A DNA stretch of 64,000 bases, taken from Erythroxylum novogranatense. Lineage: Eukaryota; Streptophyta; Magnoliopsida; Malpighiales; Erythroxylaceae. Positions 1 through 10,924 of the stretch are shown piece after piece. A model generated the notes under the pieces. That model was not told the DNA's origin, did no database searches, and worked only from the letters and a program-made list of their open reading frames with translations. Location: assembly GCA_029891385.1 (NCBI GenBank), contig CM057235.1:7869001-7933000 (forward strand). The letters run 5' to 3'. The translations under genes and the position numbers were made by a program. The first letter of the stretch is position 1, and the number at the start of each line of letters is the position of its first letter.

Positions 1-1107
1 GGGCTAATACACAAAAATTGGCAGCGCTCACTTCTTCATTTCCAAGTAAAATCAATGATCAATATGCCATCAAAATCAAGTTAAAACCATGCATCAATCA
101 TCCTACTTTCAATTCATAACCAGCCCTAACCTTATACCCATTAATTCAAGCCATAATTAACATCAATTTAATGCATCCATCATCATAATAAGTACACTAG
201 CCCTCCCATTAAAAGCTCCTAACTACCATGGCATTCAATTCCTAATAGAAACATCATTAAAACATCATATAAAGCTTAACTAAAACACTTACCAAATCAA
301 GCCTCCACCTTCAATTTCTTCAACTCTTTACTACTATTCCAACTTCCCACTTTCTCTACTCTCTTCAACCACCATGCAAGTATAATCCATCAAGGAAAGC
401 AAGTGGCTTGGTAAGGTTTGGAGGATGAAGGATTTACTTTGACGAAAGAAAGAAGAAAAAATGATGGAGAAGCGAAAATGGTGGAGGTTTCGGATGAGTA
501 ATGAACATAAGCCTCCAAACCTTTTTTTTATTCATTTCCATAAGGCAATCACCGAGAATGATGGATAAGAATGCTTTAAATGGGAGTGGCTAGGTGGCCA
601 AATGAGAATAAGTAAAAAAATCAACAAAATCAACAACCAATCACAATTTTTGACAAAATTAAAACCAAAACCAAAACAATTTCACCCCCATTTTCGGTTC
701 CAACCCATTTAAAGGGTCCACTTTTGGGTCCCACCTAATATGCAATGGTTTAAGATCAAATAACAGTAGAAAAATTAACCGGTTCGCCACTCGGCAATTT
801 TTTTTCCGGTCTGGGAATTTTCTCCGAAAAATTTCAGAAAAATTCCTATAATTCCCATAAAATAGAAAACACATAAAAACTCAGTCCAATAAAATTTTCA
901 AATACAATTACCACATTAATCACAGTAAAATCTCGTTTAGGCCCAATTACCGGGAATTATCATGAATGCATGTACAGTAATTTCATGTGCACCATTGGTA
1001 CTGTGTATCAATCCTATTATGCATGAACAGTACTAATTAATCCCTCTCAATCTCATCTTATGACAAATTTCCTATTTTACCCTTCCAGTAGGGGGTGGGA
1101 TGTTACA
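1..1107 (-). mobile_element. Ty3/gypsy LTR fragment, cut by the window edge
   Basis: The stretch ends at GGGATGTTACA (1097-1107). This is the same terminus as the solo LTR that ends at 13605. The preceding 150 bases also follow that LTR: CGGGAATT.TCAT, ATGCATGTACA and a run of cytosine-rich words before the terminus. Read on the minus strand the LTR begins at 1107 with TGTAACATCCC. The other end lies outside the window, so length and target duplication cannot be checked. The region has no credible gene; the 71-codon minus frame at 659-874 has no recognisable domain. Confidence 0.7.
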
Positions 1108-2054
1108 CTTATATCAACACCCATTTTGACGTCGCAGAATTGGTCTCTTCCTTTCGAGATTTTGTGTGATACAAGCGATCATGTCATTGGTTGTGTCCTT
1201 GGTCAGCAGAAGGAAAAAGGGTGCACACCATCTATTACGTAAGCAAGATCTTGACAGGAGCACAACTGAATTACACAACTATGGAAAAGGAGTTGCTTGC
1301 CATGGTATTTGCAAGTGAGAAATTTGATTCTTATATTTTAGGCTCATACGTCATAGTTTTTACAGATTATGCAACATTGCGATATCTTTTTACGAAGAAG
1401 GATGCCAAGGCTATGCTTATTCGATGGGTACTTCTACTCTAAGAATTCGACATTGAGATTAAAGACAAAAAACAAGAAGAAAATGTTGTAGTTAACCACC
1501 TCTTAAAGGAGGGCTCCATAAATAGGAAGAGGAAATCGAGGAGAGTTTTTTTTTTATGAGGCTTTAGTGATTGTAGATAATCCTTTTCGTCCTTGATTTG
1601 CAAGTATTGCAAACTACCTCTCAGGTAGTATTCTTCCTTCTGATCTTTCTTATCAACAAAGGAAGCAGTTTATATTTCACCGTTCTCGTTATATTTAGGA
1701 TGAACTTGTACTTTATAAGATATATGCTGACAGTGTGATTCACAGGTGTATCCCTGAAGATGAAATGCCTAAAATTTTGATGCAATATCATAGTTCACTT
1801 TATGTAAGGCATTATAAAGATAACAAGACTATAACCTAGATCTTAGCGTGTGGATTCTATTAGCCAACCTTGTTCAAGGATGTTCGATATTTTTTGCTAA
1901 AGTGTGATAGGTCTTAAAAAGTGGGTAACATATCGAAAAAGGATGAGATGCTGCTTTCAAACATCTTGGAGGTGGAGACCCATATGACTATGATGATGGG
2001 TATGAAGTAAGGGATTTTGAGAGGGGTAGACAAAGAGGGCATGGAAGAGGTGCC
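1108..2054 (+). pseudogene. Decayed Ty3/gypsy (Athila-like) RT end, RNase H and integrase N-terminus
   Basis: Translation in shifting frames gives the stereotyped end of a plant gypsy reverse transcriptase and its RNase [21 protein letters not shown], then INYTT-like [15 protein letters not shown] and [20 protein letters not shown], then [16 protein letters not shown] stop at 1441 is followed by EFDIEIKDKK. Further on, CIPEDEMPKIL and a CDRS..VGNISKKDEM stretch match the zinc-binding N-terminus of integrase. There is a frame change near 1240 and several stops, so it cannot be functional. The wording is closest to Athila-type elements, which is a family-level inference from memory. The fragment abuts the LTR at 1107 on one side and an unrelated LTR near 2055 on the other. 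Confidence 0.8.
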
Positions 2055-5000
2055 AACTCAGTACAAATTTTTTTCACATTTATCATATGCATGTGCAGAA
2101 AGTAATAATCAAATTGGACTTACACTATTATTTGATAAAATTCGAAATCAAAATTGTCATTACACTTTGATCAATCTCTTTAACAAAGCATTTCCAATTT
2201 TCACCAATTATTACACACATAAATATTTGAATACACATTGTATAGAAATCGCAGAATATACAAATTTATACAAAAATAAGAAAATACAAATACAGATGCA
2301 AACTGATCCCGACCTCTACCTCTTACTTGAATGTAGTGATTATACTCCCGCTTGCCCAATGGGGCAATTCTTTTGAGCCTGAAAAAATATTGCAAATTTT
2401 AGGTGAATTTTGCGAACTCAGTGAATAATCACCCTCAATGGCTCACTCAATCACAAAACACATACAGATTATGCAATCACTTAATCCACATCATTCCAAT
2501 CATAATCAAATGGCATCACATATCATTTTGATCGCTTATTTCACATTTCGCTTTCAGAACAGTCACATAGTTCATTTAGTTCATTTGAAGCATACATATC
2601 ATTTTTATATGCAATGCATGTGATACTCACTTTAATTTATTACTTTATTATGACCGAGTGCCTATAACTGTCCCATATCTATTATCAATACCAGGCTTAT
2701 TGATAATTATCCCGTATCTGTTAGGAATACCGGGCTTACTTTACATAGTGAGCCTTTGGCTCTTATACACTTTCTAATCTTGAAGTTCTTTTTCACAATC
2801 TGAGCTTTAAGCTCTTTTTCGGTAGTTACTCCGGTCACAACTACCTTCCGGCATTCAACAATTAAGTTAAGAATCACTTTTCTTATTCATATCCACATTC
2901 ACATTCAGATTACACTTATCATTGGATCTTGGTCTGTCATTCATCATAATGTTGAGAAACACTTATTTCTTCTCATTCACATACAAGTACATTTCAATAT
3001 CACATTTATGCATTAAGTCTCAGACCTTTATTGTGTAGCATCACATTCATATCAATTATATTTACATTATGGAATGAGTGATTTTTTTAAAGTTATTAGA
3101 GCCATCCATAGAAGAATTGCATGATTGAATCTTACTACCAATTGTCACTTTCGATTGTTTCATTAGATGTTTGTTTCTTACACTATTAGGTTCTCAATGA
3201 AGCTTATTTTCCAGCCAGATTTTTGATATATTGCCATCTGTGAAGCATTTCTCAGGGCACTTCATATTAGTCCAGGGATTTCTTTTTTGATAGGAATGAG
3301 ATGAGTTTCTACACTCTCTTTAGCCATGTACATATATTTTTATTTTATTAATCTCATTACTGATTTACCAAAAAAATTATATTCACATTGAATAATAGTC
3401 ATAACCGTAGTCATTCAATGCAGAAATTAAAATTTAAAACAAACAATGAAATAAGACTATCTAGGTCAACTCACAGTACGCTCCAGATTAGCATTTGCTT
3501 CCAAGATCTGGAAATGTCTGAATGTGGGTGTTTATCTTGCATACAAAAATTATGCAATACGCACGTTACACACACATTATTAATATTTGCACATTCACAT
3601 AACATTCAGTTTTACACACATGTATGTGTGTAATATGTGATGCATACTCAATGACAATCCTAGGAATTTTTTCATTATCCTCATCACATAATCAATCCTA
3701 TCTTAAAACTCACTTAAGTATCATTTGTACTTAGGTGTATACCTTAGTAAAACCATTAAAATCACAATTCATTTCTCATTGTATCACTTTCAGATTTTTC
3801 CCAAAAACTAACTTTCGGGTCTACTTTTCTTAATCATCTAGACAATGAAAATGAAGTAATTTGGCATTACTCTCTTCTATAGGAGTTTTCTCTTATCTCT
3901 TAAGTTTCTAATGACACCAAAATCATTCAATTTGGTTCAGAAATTTGAAAGTTATGCTCCTAATATTTTTGGATTGTTCTCATTCTGAAACAGTACACCA
4001 GATTCAACTTTCATCCATAAATTGAAAGTCTTAGATTTAGAATTACAACTTGACTTCTGCATACGATTTGTAACCATATGTCTCTAATTTATGCCAAATA
4101 AAATATAATCTCATTTGGATTTCTAGAGAAGAAGTTATGGTCAAAAGAAACAGGACTATTCAGCTTGCAATTTCTCTTGGGTCTTCAAACCAAAATCAAG
4201 TCACAGTTACTATTGGAGAGCACAGTGACTTGATGTTACAAATATGCATCAATTTAGCATTAAATTCACAGGGGTGTGGGAGAAAATTCACGAGTGTGAG
4301 TGACTCACAGATGTGAGGAAAAGTCAAAGGTGTGACAGATAAGGACAAAAAATGTTGTGAACACACTCTGTCAGACCCGTCTCACATTTTTCATTCTATC
4401 TCTCTTAATTGATTTTAGATTGCTATAATATTTGGTTGAGAGGTAGAGAAATGTGTTACAAGTCCAATGATTCAAGTCTCGTGTCATTTGGAGGTCCAAA
4501 AGAGGAGACATAGCCAAAAGATTGAAGGATGTTGCATTAGCCTTCATCCTTCAAAGTCGCGATTGTGACCAACTCATGAAGTCATGATCGTGCTTCATCA
4601 CGATCATGACATTTAGTGAAAAACATCGAGGTCGCGATCATGATGAAGCACAATCGTGACTTTCATTGAATCGTAGCGGGAGCACGATCAAGACTTTCCT
4701 AGTCGCACACCTTCTCTTCAAACCTCCTTCACTTCTAACCCCATATAATCTTCAATCCAGAACTCAAAAAGTTTCAAACTTTATATCGGTAAAAATCTAA
4801 GAAACATCTACAACTTTCATGAAGACAATTTTGTCAAAATCTTTCTAGATCAATACAGTTTAATCATAGAAGTTTCAAACCAAAACTAACTTCTCTAACT
4901 TATCTTCTTCATTCTCTGTGCTTCCTTTTTCATTCCTTTACACTTTCCTTCCATTTACATTCTCCAGTTTTATTTTACCATTTTAACTCTCATTCAGCTC

Positions 5001-6402
5001 AACACCTTCATAACAATTCCAAAAATCCATGCCTAAACAAAATCATCAAGAACAGAAGAAAAATCATTCAAGCATTTCACCATTTTTTGCGTTTTTTTCA
5101 CTGGCATTTTTCTATATTTTCATTTTCTACATTCTCTTAATCCTTTTCCTCTAACTATCATTTAAAACAATCTTTCTTATCTCAGATCATCATCTTACAA
5201 CTATTCTTCAACTCTAAATTCCTTCTTTTGGTCATCTTTGAAAACACTCTAAACTCATGTATACAATGAATACATAACCATAAACAAAACATTTACTTGT
5301 TCTTGTCTCCAAATTTTTCTATAATTAATCATTCACATTTTCTATGATCTTTCAACTTATAAATAATTTATACAATATCTTAATACATATAGATCATCAA
5401 TTATTCGAATATCACTCATCAAAAATGTTCATATCATAAGCCCTCGGTGTTCATGAAAACGCCTTTTTTTTCATGATCATGCAATGAAAAATAAATCACC
5501 ATTTTGGTTTCATAAACCAACAACTCTAAATGATTTAAACAATACTTACTTGATATTTCTCTAAAATCTGCAAAAGCTCAAGAAGCCCTAAACTTCATGC
5601 AATTCACGTACACCATTGTAGGGGTTGACAAGCTTCGATATTTCTTAATGCAAAGAGAGGGAAACTGAAGTTACGAGTAGAAGTGAATAGATAAAAACAA
5701 GGTTTAACGTAGGGGAGTTTTAATGAAAAACTCTGGGTTACAAAAAGAAACAACTTTGGAGAAGAAAACTATGAGAGAGAGATGAAGACAAGAACAGTAA
5801 CTAGTCTTTCAAGGTTAAGGAAATTTAACTTAAAATTTGGACAATTGTCCACTTCCGGAGACATTAGCTAATTTCCCCAAACTAACTAGTTATATTTGAA
5901 CTAGTTCCATTAAATCCCATCTTCTCATTACATTTTTCTCCACAATTTTCAATATCATCTTCTTATTTACAGATTCTAAGTCATCTTCGAAATTTACAAA
6001 GTCATTTTTAACAATTCTCCAATATCATTTGGTTTCCTATCTCTATTTTTCATACATCAATTTACTTGCCAAGTGGCATATTTCCTAGTACAATTACAGC
6101 CACATTTTCAGAAATAAATCCTAAAATTCACCAGAGTTTAAAATTAACAGCTACACTCTCCAATTAAATTTTCAATACAACAATTTCACAATTCTCATTA
6201 ATATCAAATCATAATTTAATTAGACCTAGAATGTCAATGAATGCATTTATAGTCATTTTAATGCATGCAAAATTTAAATTCACATGTACGTATGCTAACA
6301 ATATGCATGGGCATGAAAAATGCATTTTTCTTAATCTCTTATTGATCTCATATGTACCGTATTTTTGGGTCTTAACTCTTAATATGGGAATGGGATGTTT
6401 CA
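2055..6402 (-). mobile_element. Long Ty3/gypsy LTR, copy A (3' LTR, end truncated)
   Basis: The upper boundary is GGGATGTTTCA at 6392-6402, so on the minus strand the LTR starts TGAAACATCCC. Decayed pol follows immediately (6403-8351), which makes this the 3' LTR of a minus-strand element. The sequence is shared with the reverse complement of 10203-16802: the stretch 6230-6350 matches 10260-10350, and 2085-2450 matches 16260-16650. The lower end is lost near 2055, where homology to the terminus at 16802 stops. No gene is present. Frames at 2017-2376, 2438-2623, 3388-3633 and 6231-6557 are low-complexity LTR reading frames without domain signals. The segment includes the palindromic module array (2640-2860) and a GATC-rich variable segment (4550-4690). 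Confidence 0.75.
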
Positions 6403-8351
6403 TTTATCCCCTCCTTAATAAATTTCATCCTCGAAATTCTTATCTAATTGATCAGGAAGGCAAGGGTATTGTTTCCTCAAATACTCCTCTATTTCCTTTT
6501 AAACTTCATCAATCAAATAATTTCTTCCAAATGACTACAGTCAATGTAATCAGTTAGTCCTCTAATTATTTCTTCAGATGTCACACTATCTTAACTGTTT
6601 CCTCAATAATTCAAGTTACTCAATATTTTCACTTTGCAAGCTGACCATACTTCTTTGTCATATCATATCATTATTTCTTAGCATACTCACATCTCACACA
6701 TTATAATTCTGAGACATCTTTATTGATAATAAAACTTATAAGTTATTTGTCCTATACTCTTAATGAATTCATGTAGACCAATACAATTCAAGCTTAGTTT
6801 ATCCTTTTTCTTAATCTGAGTGCATCTTACTAATGTGATAACCTCGAAAGCCTTTCATTTTTTTCACTTCTCTTCAAGGTTAATACAGTTAACTCTTAGG
6901 TCTGTCTCACTATATTTTGTAACATCAATGTTGATCCACCAAACTTCATTCGTCTTTTATATGCCACTTTCTTTTTATTACAGATTCATTTCACTCACTA
7001 AAAGTATCTCGAATTTATTATGGCCTTTAACTATTTTTTGGCCCTCTTCATTTCAATGTAAGGGCGAACGACTCTTTTTGTCGTATAATGCCTCATACAG
7101 TTTTCTAATGATATCACTATACATTGACCTCGTATTCCTATGAACTCTAAATTATAAGCTTTAAACTTGTCTCTAACAGTTAAATTGTTGGCAACTAAAC
7201 GTAGTTTCATCACATTCCTGCTAGGATGTATAGCTTAGGTTGATACTTATACCTTCTCTAATAATATCTTTGGTCAATCATCTTTTTTAGGTACACGTCC
7301 TTCTTATTTCAATCACAAAGTAACATCTTTCCTATTCGGACTCAATAGTTCATATTCATTTTTAATTCCTCAATAAGATTCACAATTCTGGATCCCCAAT
7401 TTAGGCTTTGATGATCTTTTCATACAAACCAATTTTAAACTCTAACATAGCTAATAATATTTCATGTTGCCCAATTTCAACTTGACATTCTATTCTCTTT
7501 ATTGCACTTGATTTGATAATCTCAATATCCAAATTTTTGCTATTTTGTTATTGAATTTTTTGTTCAAGTATTAGATTACAACACTAGCTTTATTAGGAAA
7601 TACTAATTTGTACATCACAATCTTCCAGTAACTCTATCCAGTGTCTTAGTCTCATTTTCATTTCTTTCAAACTCAATAATTATCTCATACTCTGATAATC
7701 TGTATAAAATCTAAAATGTTTCATTGTACTTATAATGTCTCCAAGTTCTCAACGCAATTTCTATTATAGCAAATTCTAATTCCTGTATCAAAATTCAACT
7801 CATGAGGCTTTAATTGTCCCTATGTACACCAAATCACTTTATAATATTGCAACAGATTGCATCTTAATCTCTTATTTGAAAATTCATTATATACTACAAA
7901 AATCTCCACATCAAAGCGATATGATTAACATCGGTGTTATAATTCCTCAAAATTCTTTTTGCATTCATCACTCATACGATTTACACATTTTTCCTCAAAC
8001 ATTTTTGTCAAAGGACTAAGATCAGCAAAAACTCCCTAATAGTCTCTGTTGGTATCCAATTTCTAGCTATTCTAGAAAACTTCGGATCTCATATATATAT
8101 TCCTTGTGGTTTCTCTCTTCATCATTTCCTCTATTTTCAATATGTCATGTTCAAATATTACACCACCTAATATTTTATTCGATCATGTTAAGATTCGCTC
8201 TCAATAAACTTGGCTTGTAATTATTTCTATCTCCACGATATATGTAAGATTAATCTCGATGTTCAAAACATTCACTTCACTTTTCGAATACACTCCAATT
8301 ATCCTCTATGATCATAGTCACTAATTTATCCAATTTTGCTTGGACCACTTT
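6403..8351 (-). pseudogene. Decayed Ty3/gypsy chromovirus-like pol (RT thumb, RNase H, C-terminal tail)
   Basis: Minus-strand translation shows gypsy landmarks in the right order toward the LTR. EIRSFLE*LEIGYQQR and FADLSPLTKMFEEK (about 8090-7950) correspond to the region after the RT active site. EIALRTWRHYKYNETF (about 7760-7700) corresponds to RNase H. EEYLRKQYPCLPDQLDKNF followed by EDEIY and a stop at 6415-6417 resembles the C-terminal tail of chromoviral polyproteins just before the 3' LTR. Stops and frame changes are frequent, and much of 6560-7640 is unreadable as protein. Chromovirus assignment rests on the tail and the very long LTR and is an inference; no chromodomain was confirmed. 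Confidence 0.65.
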
Positions 8352-9936
8352 TGTTGGCCCCTGAAAATTTTTATTTTTTATGATAAATAAGTATGATTAT
8401 ATTATTTTGGGGTCTTGCTAGATTATTTTAGCTTGAAGCTAATTAGCATTCTAATGTGAATAAGATAATATGATGTAGGTAAATGGAAATAAAGTTTAAG
8501 GTGGTAAGTTTGCATAAGGGGTATTTTGGGAAGATCACTTAAGTTTAGAAACCTTAAGGCTTTAAATGAAGGGTAAAATGGACATTGTGCAATCATTAAG
8601 AGTATAAAAGGGAGAAAGAAGACTTGTCTTGCATTTGGAAGAGAGAGAACATGAAATTGAAGAAAGAAGGGAGAGAGTTTTGTGAGTTTAAAGAAAAATG
8701 AGAGTTATGCTAGGTTTTGATTTTTCTTAACCTTCAAGAGGGATTTTGAGAGTGATCAAGAAGGAAAAAAGGAAGAGGAAGGTTAAAGCCTCCATTAGAG
8801 CCAAGAAAATCATTGTTTGGTAAAGATTCAAGGTAAGTTGATATTTAATCTTTTGGATTTTTGGAAGAGTTTTGGTTCAAAGAGCTTAGGAAATGCATAG
8901 GTATAAGTATTATAGGATCAATTTCATGCATAGGTTTCATTGGCTTTTCCAATTGGAATGCATTTTGAATGGAATTTTGTCAATATTGAAGGGAGGCAAG
9001 AAAGGAAAAAGGAGTTAGAGGAGGGACATCCTTGACCAAGTTTTCAAGCAAGGAAATTAAGGTTGGTAACATTTTTATAATTGAGTAAATAAGCTATTAA
9101 AGTTTCTTTCAAATAAATGGAATTAAATGATTTCCAACTACCATGGAAATGTGCATTTATTGTTCTTTAAAATGGTTTGAGAATGTGTCATATGTTTTTG
9201 TATATGAATTTTGTGAATGAATTTTGAGTGATATGGGAATGATTTCAAATTGCTCCATAATTGTTGTATTTGTGGGCTTTGGATGATTTGAGAAATGGTT
9301 ATATGATTGGTATGGGATTTTGGTTGATAAAGTGTGAAATGATGATGGAATTGTATATGAATAGTTCATGCTCATGAAAAACAAGTTTTTCAAAATGTGC
9401 CATTTGGCTAATTGGTTTTCAATTCAAGAATTACATGTTATGCACACATTATAATTGATTATAAATGTGCTTATAATAAATCAAAAGTGAATATTGGAGT
9501 CCTAATCATAACGGAGACTCAAGCATAAGATGTAGAATATGCTACAAAGAGTGTATGCATTTTGATGATGAAAAGTATCCAACTATATGATGGGATTCCT
9601 GAATTCGAGGTGACATTAAGAATATGAGATATAAATAAGATCTAATGAATGTGTTACTAACACAGGAAATTAAGATTTCTAATAAATCAAAATGTGTAAA
9701 GAAACTAGTATGAATGTGCAGGCATTAGAATAAATCCATGTGAAAATCATAGGAAATCAAATGAATTGAAAAGAAAAAAAACATCATTCGAGAAAAGAAG
9801 TCAATTGAGAAAATCAAAAATAACATGAGATAATACTACCTTATTGAGGAATTAGATACTAAAAGAATTAAGATAATAAATTATGGGCATAAGGAAATTT
9901 AGGTTATATTTGTTGGAGTTAACAATGCCCCCGACA
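8352..9936. other. LTR-like spacer between two inverted gypsy copies; no gene
   Basis: The segment begins TGTTGGCCCC exactly where homology to the gypsy pol stops, and ends near CCGACA just before the inverted copy resumes. A TATAAAAG word lies at 8603-8610, and the following 150 bases are purine-rich, as in an LTR promoter and transcribed leader. The flanking five bases (ACTTT and GTATT) do not match, so no target duplication supports an insertion. It may be a degenerate solo LTR of a different family, or ordinary spacer. The 78-codon minus frame at 9157-9393 has no recognisable domain. Confidence 0.35.
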
Positions 9937-10202
9937 GTATTATAGTATTGAAGATTAAAGTGATCCAAGCACAATTGGATCAATTAGTGACGATGATTAT
10001 AGAGGATAATTGGAATGTATTCGAAAAATGAAGTGAATATTTTGAACATTGAGATTAATCTTACATATTATAGAGGTAGAAACAATTATATGCCAAGTTT
10101 AATGAGAGTGAATCTTAGCTTGATCAAATAAAATGTAGGTTGTATATCTGAACATGGCATATTAGGAGACCCAAAGAAAATAGAGGAAATGATGAAGAGA
10201 CA
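9937..10202 (+). pseudogene. Short gypsy pol remnant, inverted relative to 6403-8351
   Basis: The sequence from about 9955 to 10195 is a diverged reverse complement of 8110-8350. Shared words include GTGATCCAAGC.AAATTGGAT, TAGTGACGATGATTATAGAGGA and GAGGAAATGATGAAGAGA. It then jumps into the LTR, missing roughly 1.7 kb of pol that the left copy keeps. No readable protein remains. It places the following LTR as a 3' LTR of a plus-strand element. Confidence 0.55.
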
Positions 10203-10919
10203 AACTAAGAGTTAGAGCCTAAAAATACGGCACATGTGAGATCAAAGAGAGATTAAGAAAACTACATTTTCATGCTCATGCTTAATGTTAGCATACACGC
10301 ATGTGAATTTGAATTTTTGCACACATTAAAATGCTCGTACGTGCATTCGTTGACATTCCAGGTATAATTGATTATAAATTTGTTTATATGATAATTGTGA
10401 ATTATTTGTATTGAAAACCGAATTGGAGAAGTATAAATAGTTGGATTAGAATTTTGGTGAATTTTAGGAGAAATTTCTGAAAAATGTTAGGTATACTGGC
10501 TTAGGAAAAATGCTATTTGGCAAATAAATTAATGAATGAAAATAGAAATAATAATTCAATGATATTGAAAAATTTTCATATATGATTTTGGATTTGTTGA
10601 GAAAATGATATTGAGAATTTGGAGAAAATTAAAGTAGAAATTTGGGTGATAAATGGACTGATTATTAAGAGTTATGTAGTAGCCTAAGTGAAAGGCATTA
10701 GTATTTATTTTATGTGGTGACTGTCGTGACATGTGTCATGACACTTACCAAGCTTTTTAACCCACATTTATCTACGTCTATGGAAAGATCATCTTTATTT
10801 TGTCATTTCTTTCATTTTCACGAAATACTCTCATCTTCTTCATCTCTTTTTCTCTCGTACATGATGCTCTCATAACCCACCCATCAAGGTTAAGCTTTTG
10901 TATCAACCTTCACCTTACC

Positions 10920-10924
10920 ACTTC
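10920..10924. repeat. Target-site duplication ACTTC, left copy
   Basis: ACTTC lies immediately before the LTR start at 10925. The identical pentamer follows the LTR end at 13606-13610. Five bases is the usual duplication length for Ty3/gypsy integrases. Confidence 0.9.

Noticed and set aside
2017..2376. 119-codon plus frame
   Set aside because: It lies across the edge of an LTR whose other copies do not keep the frame, and shows no domain.
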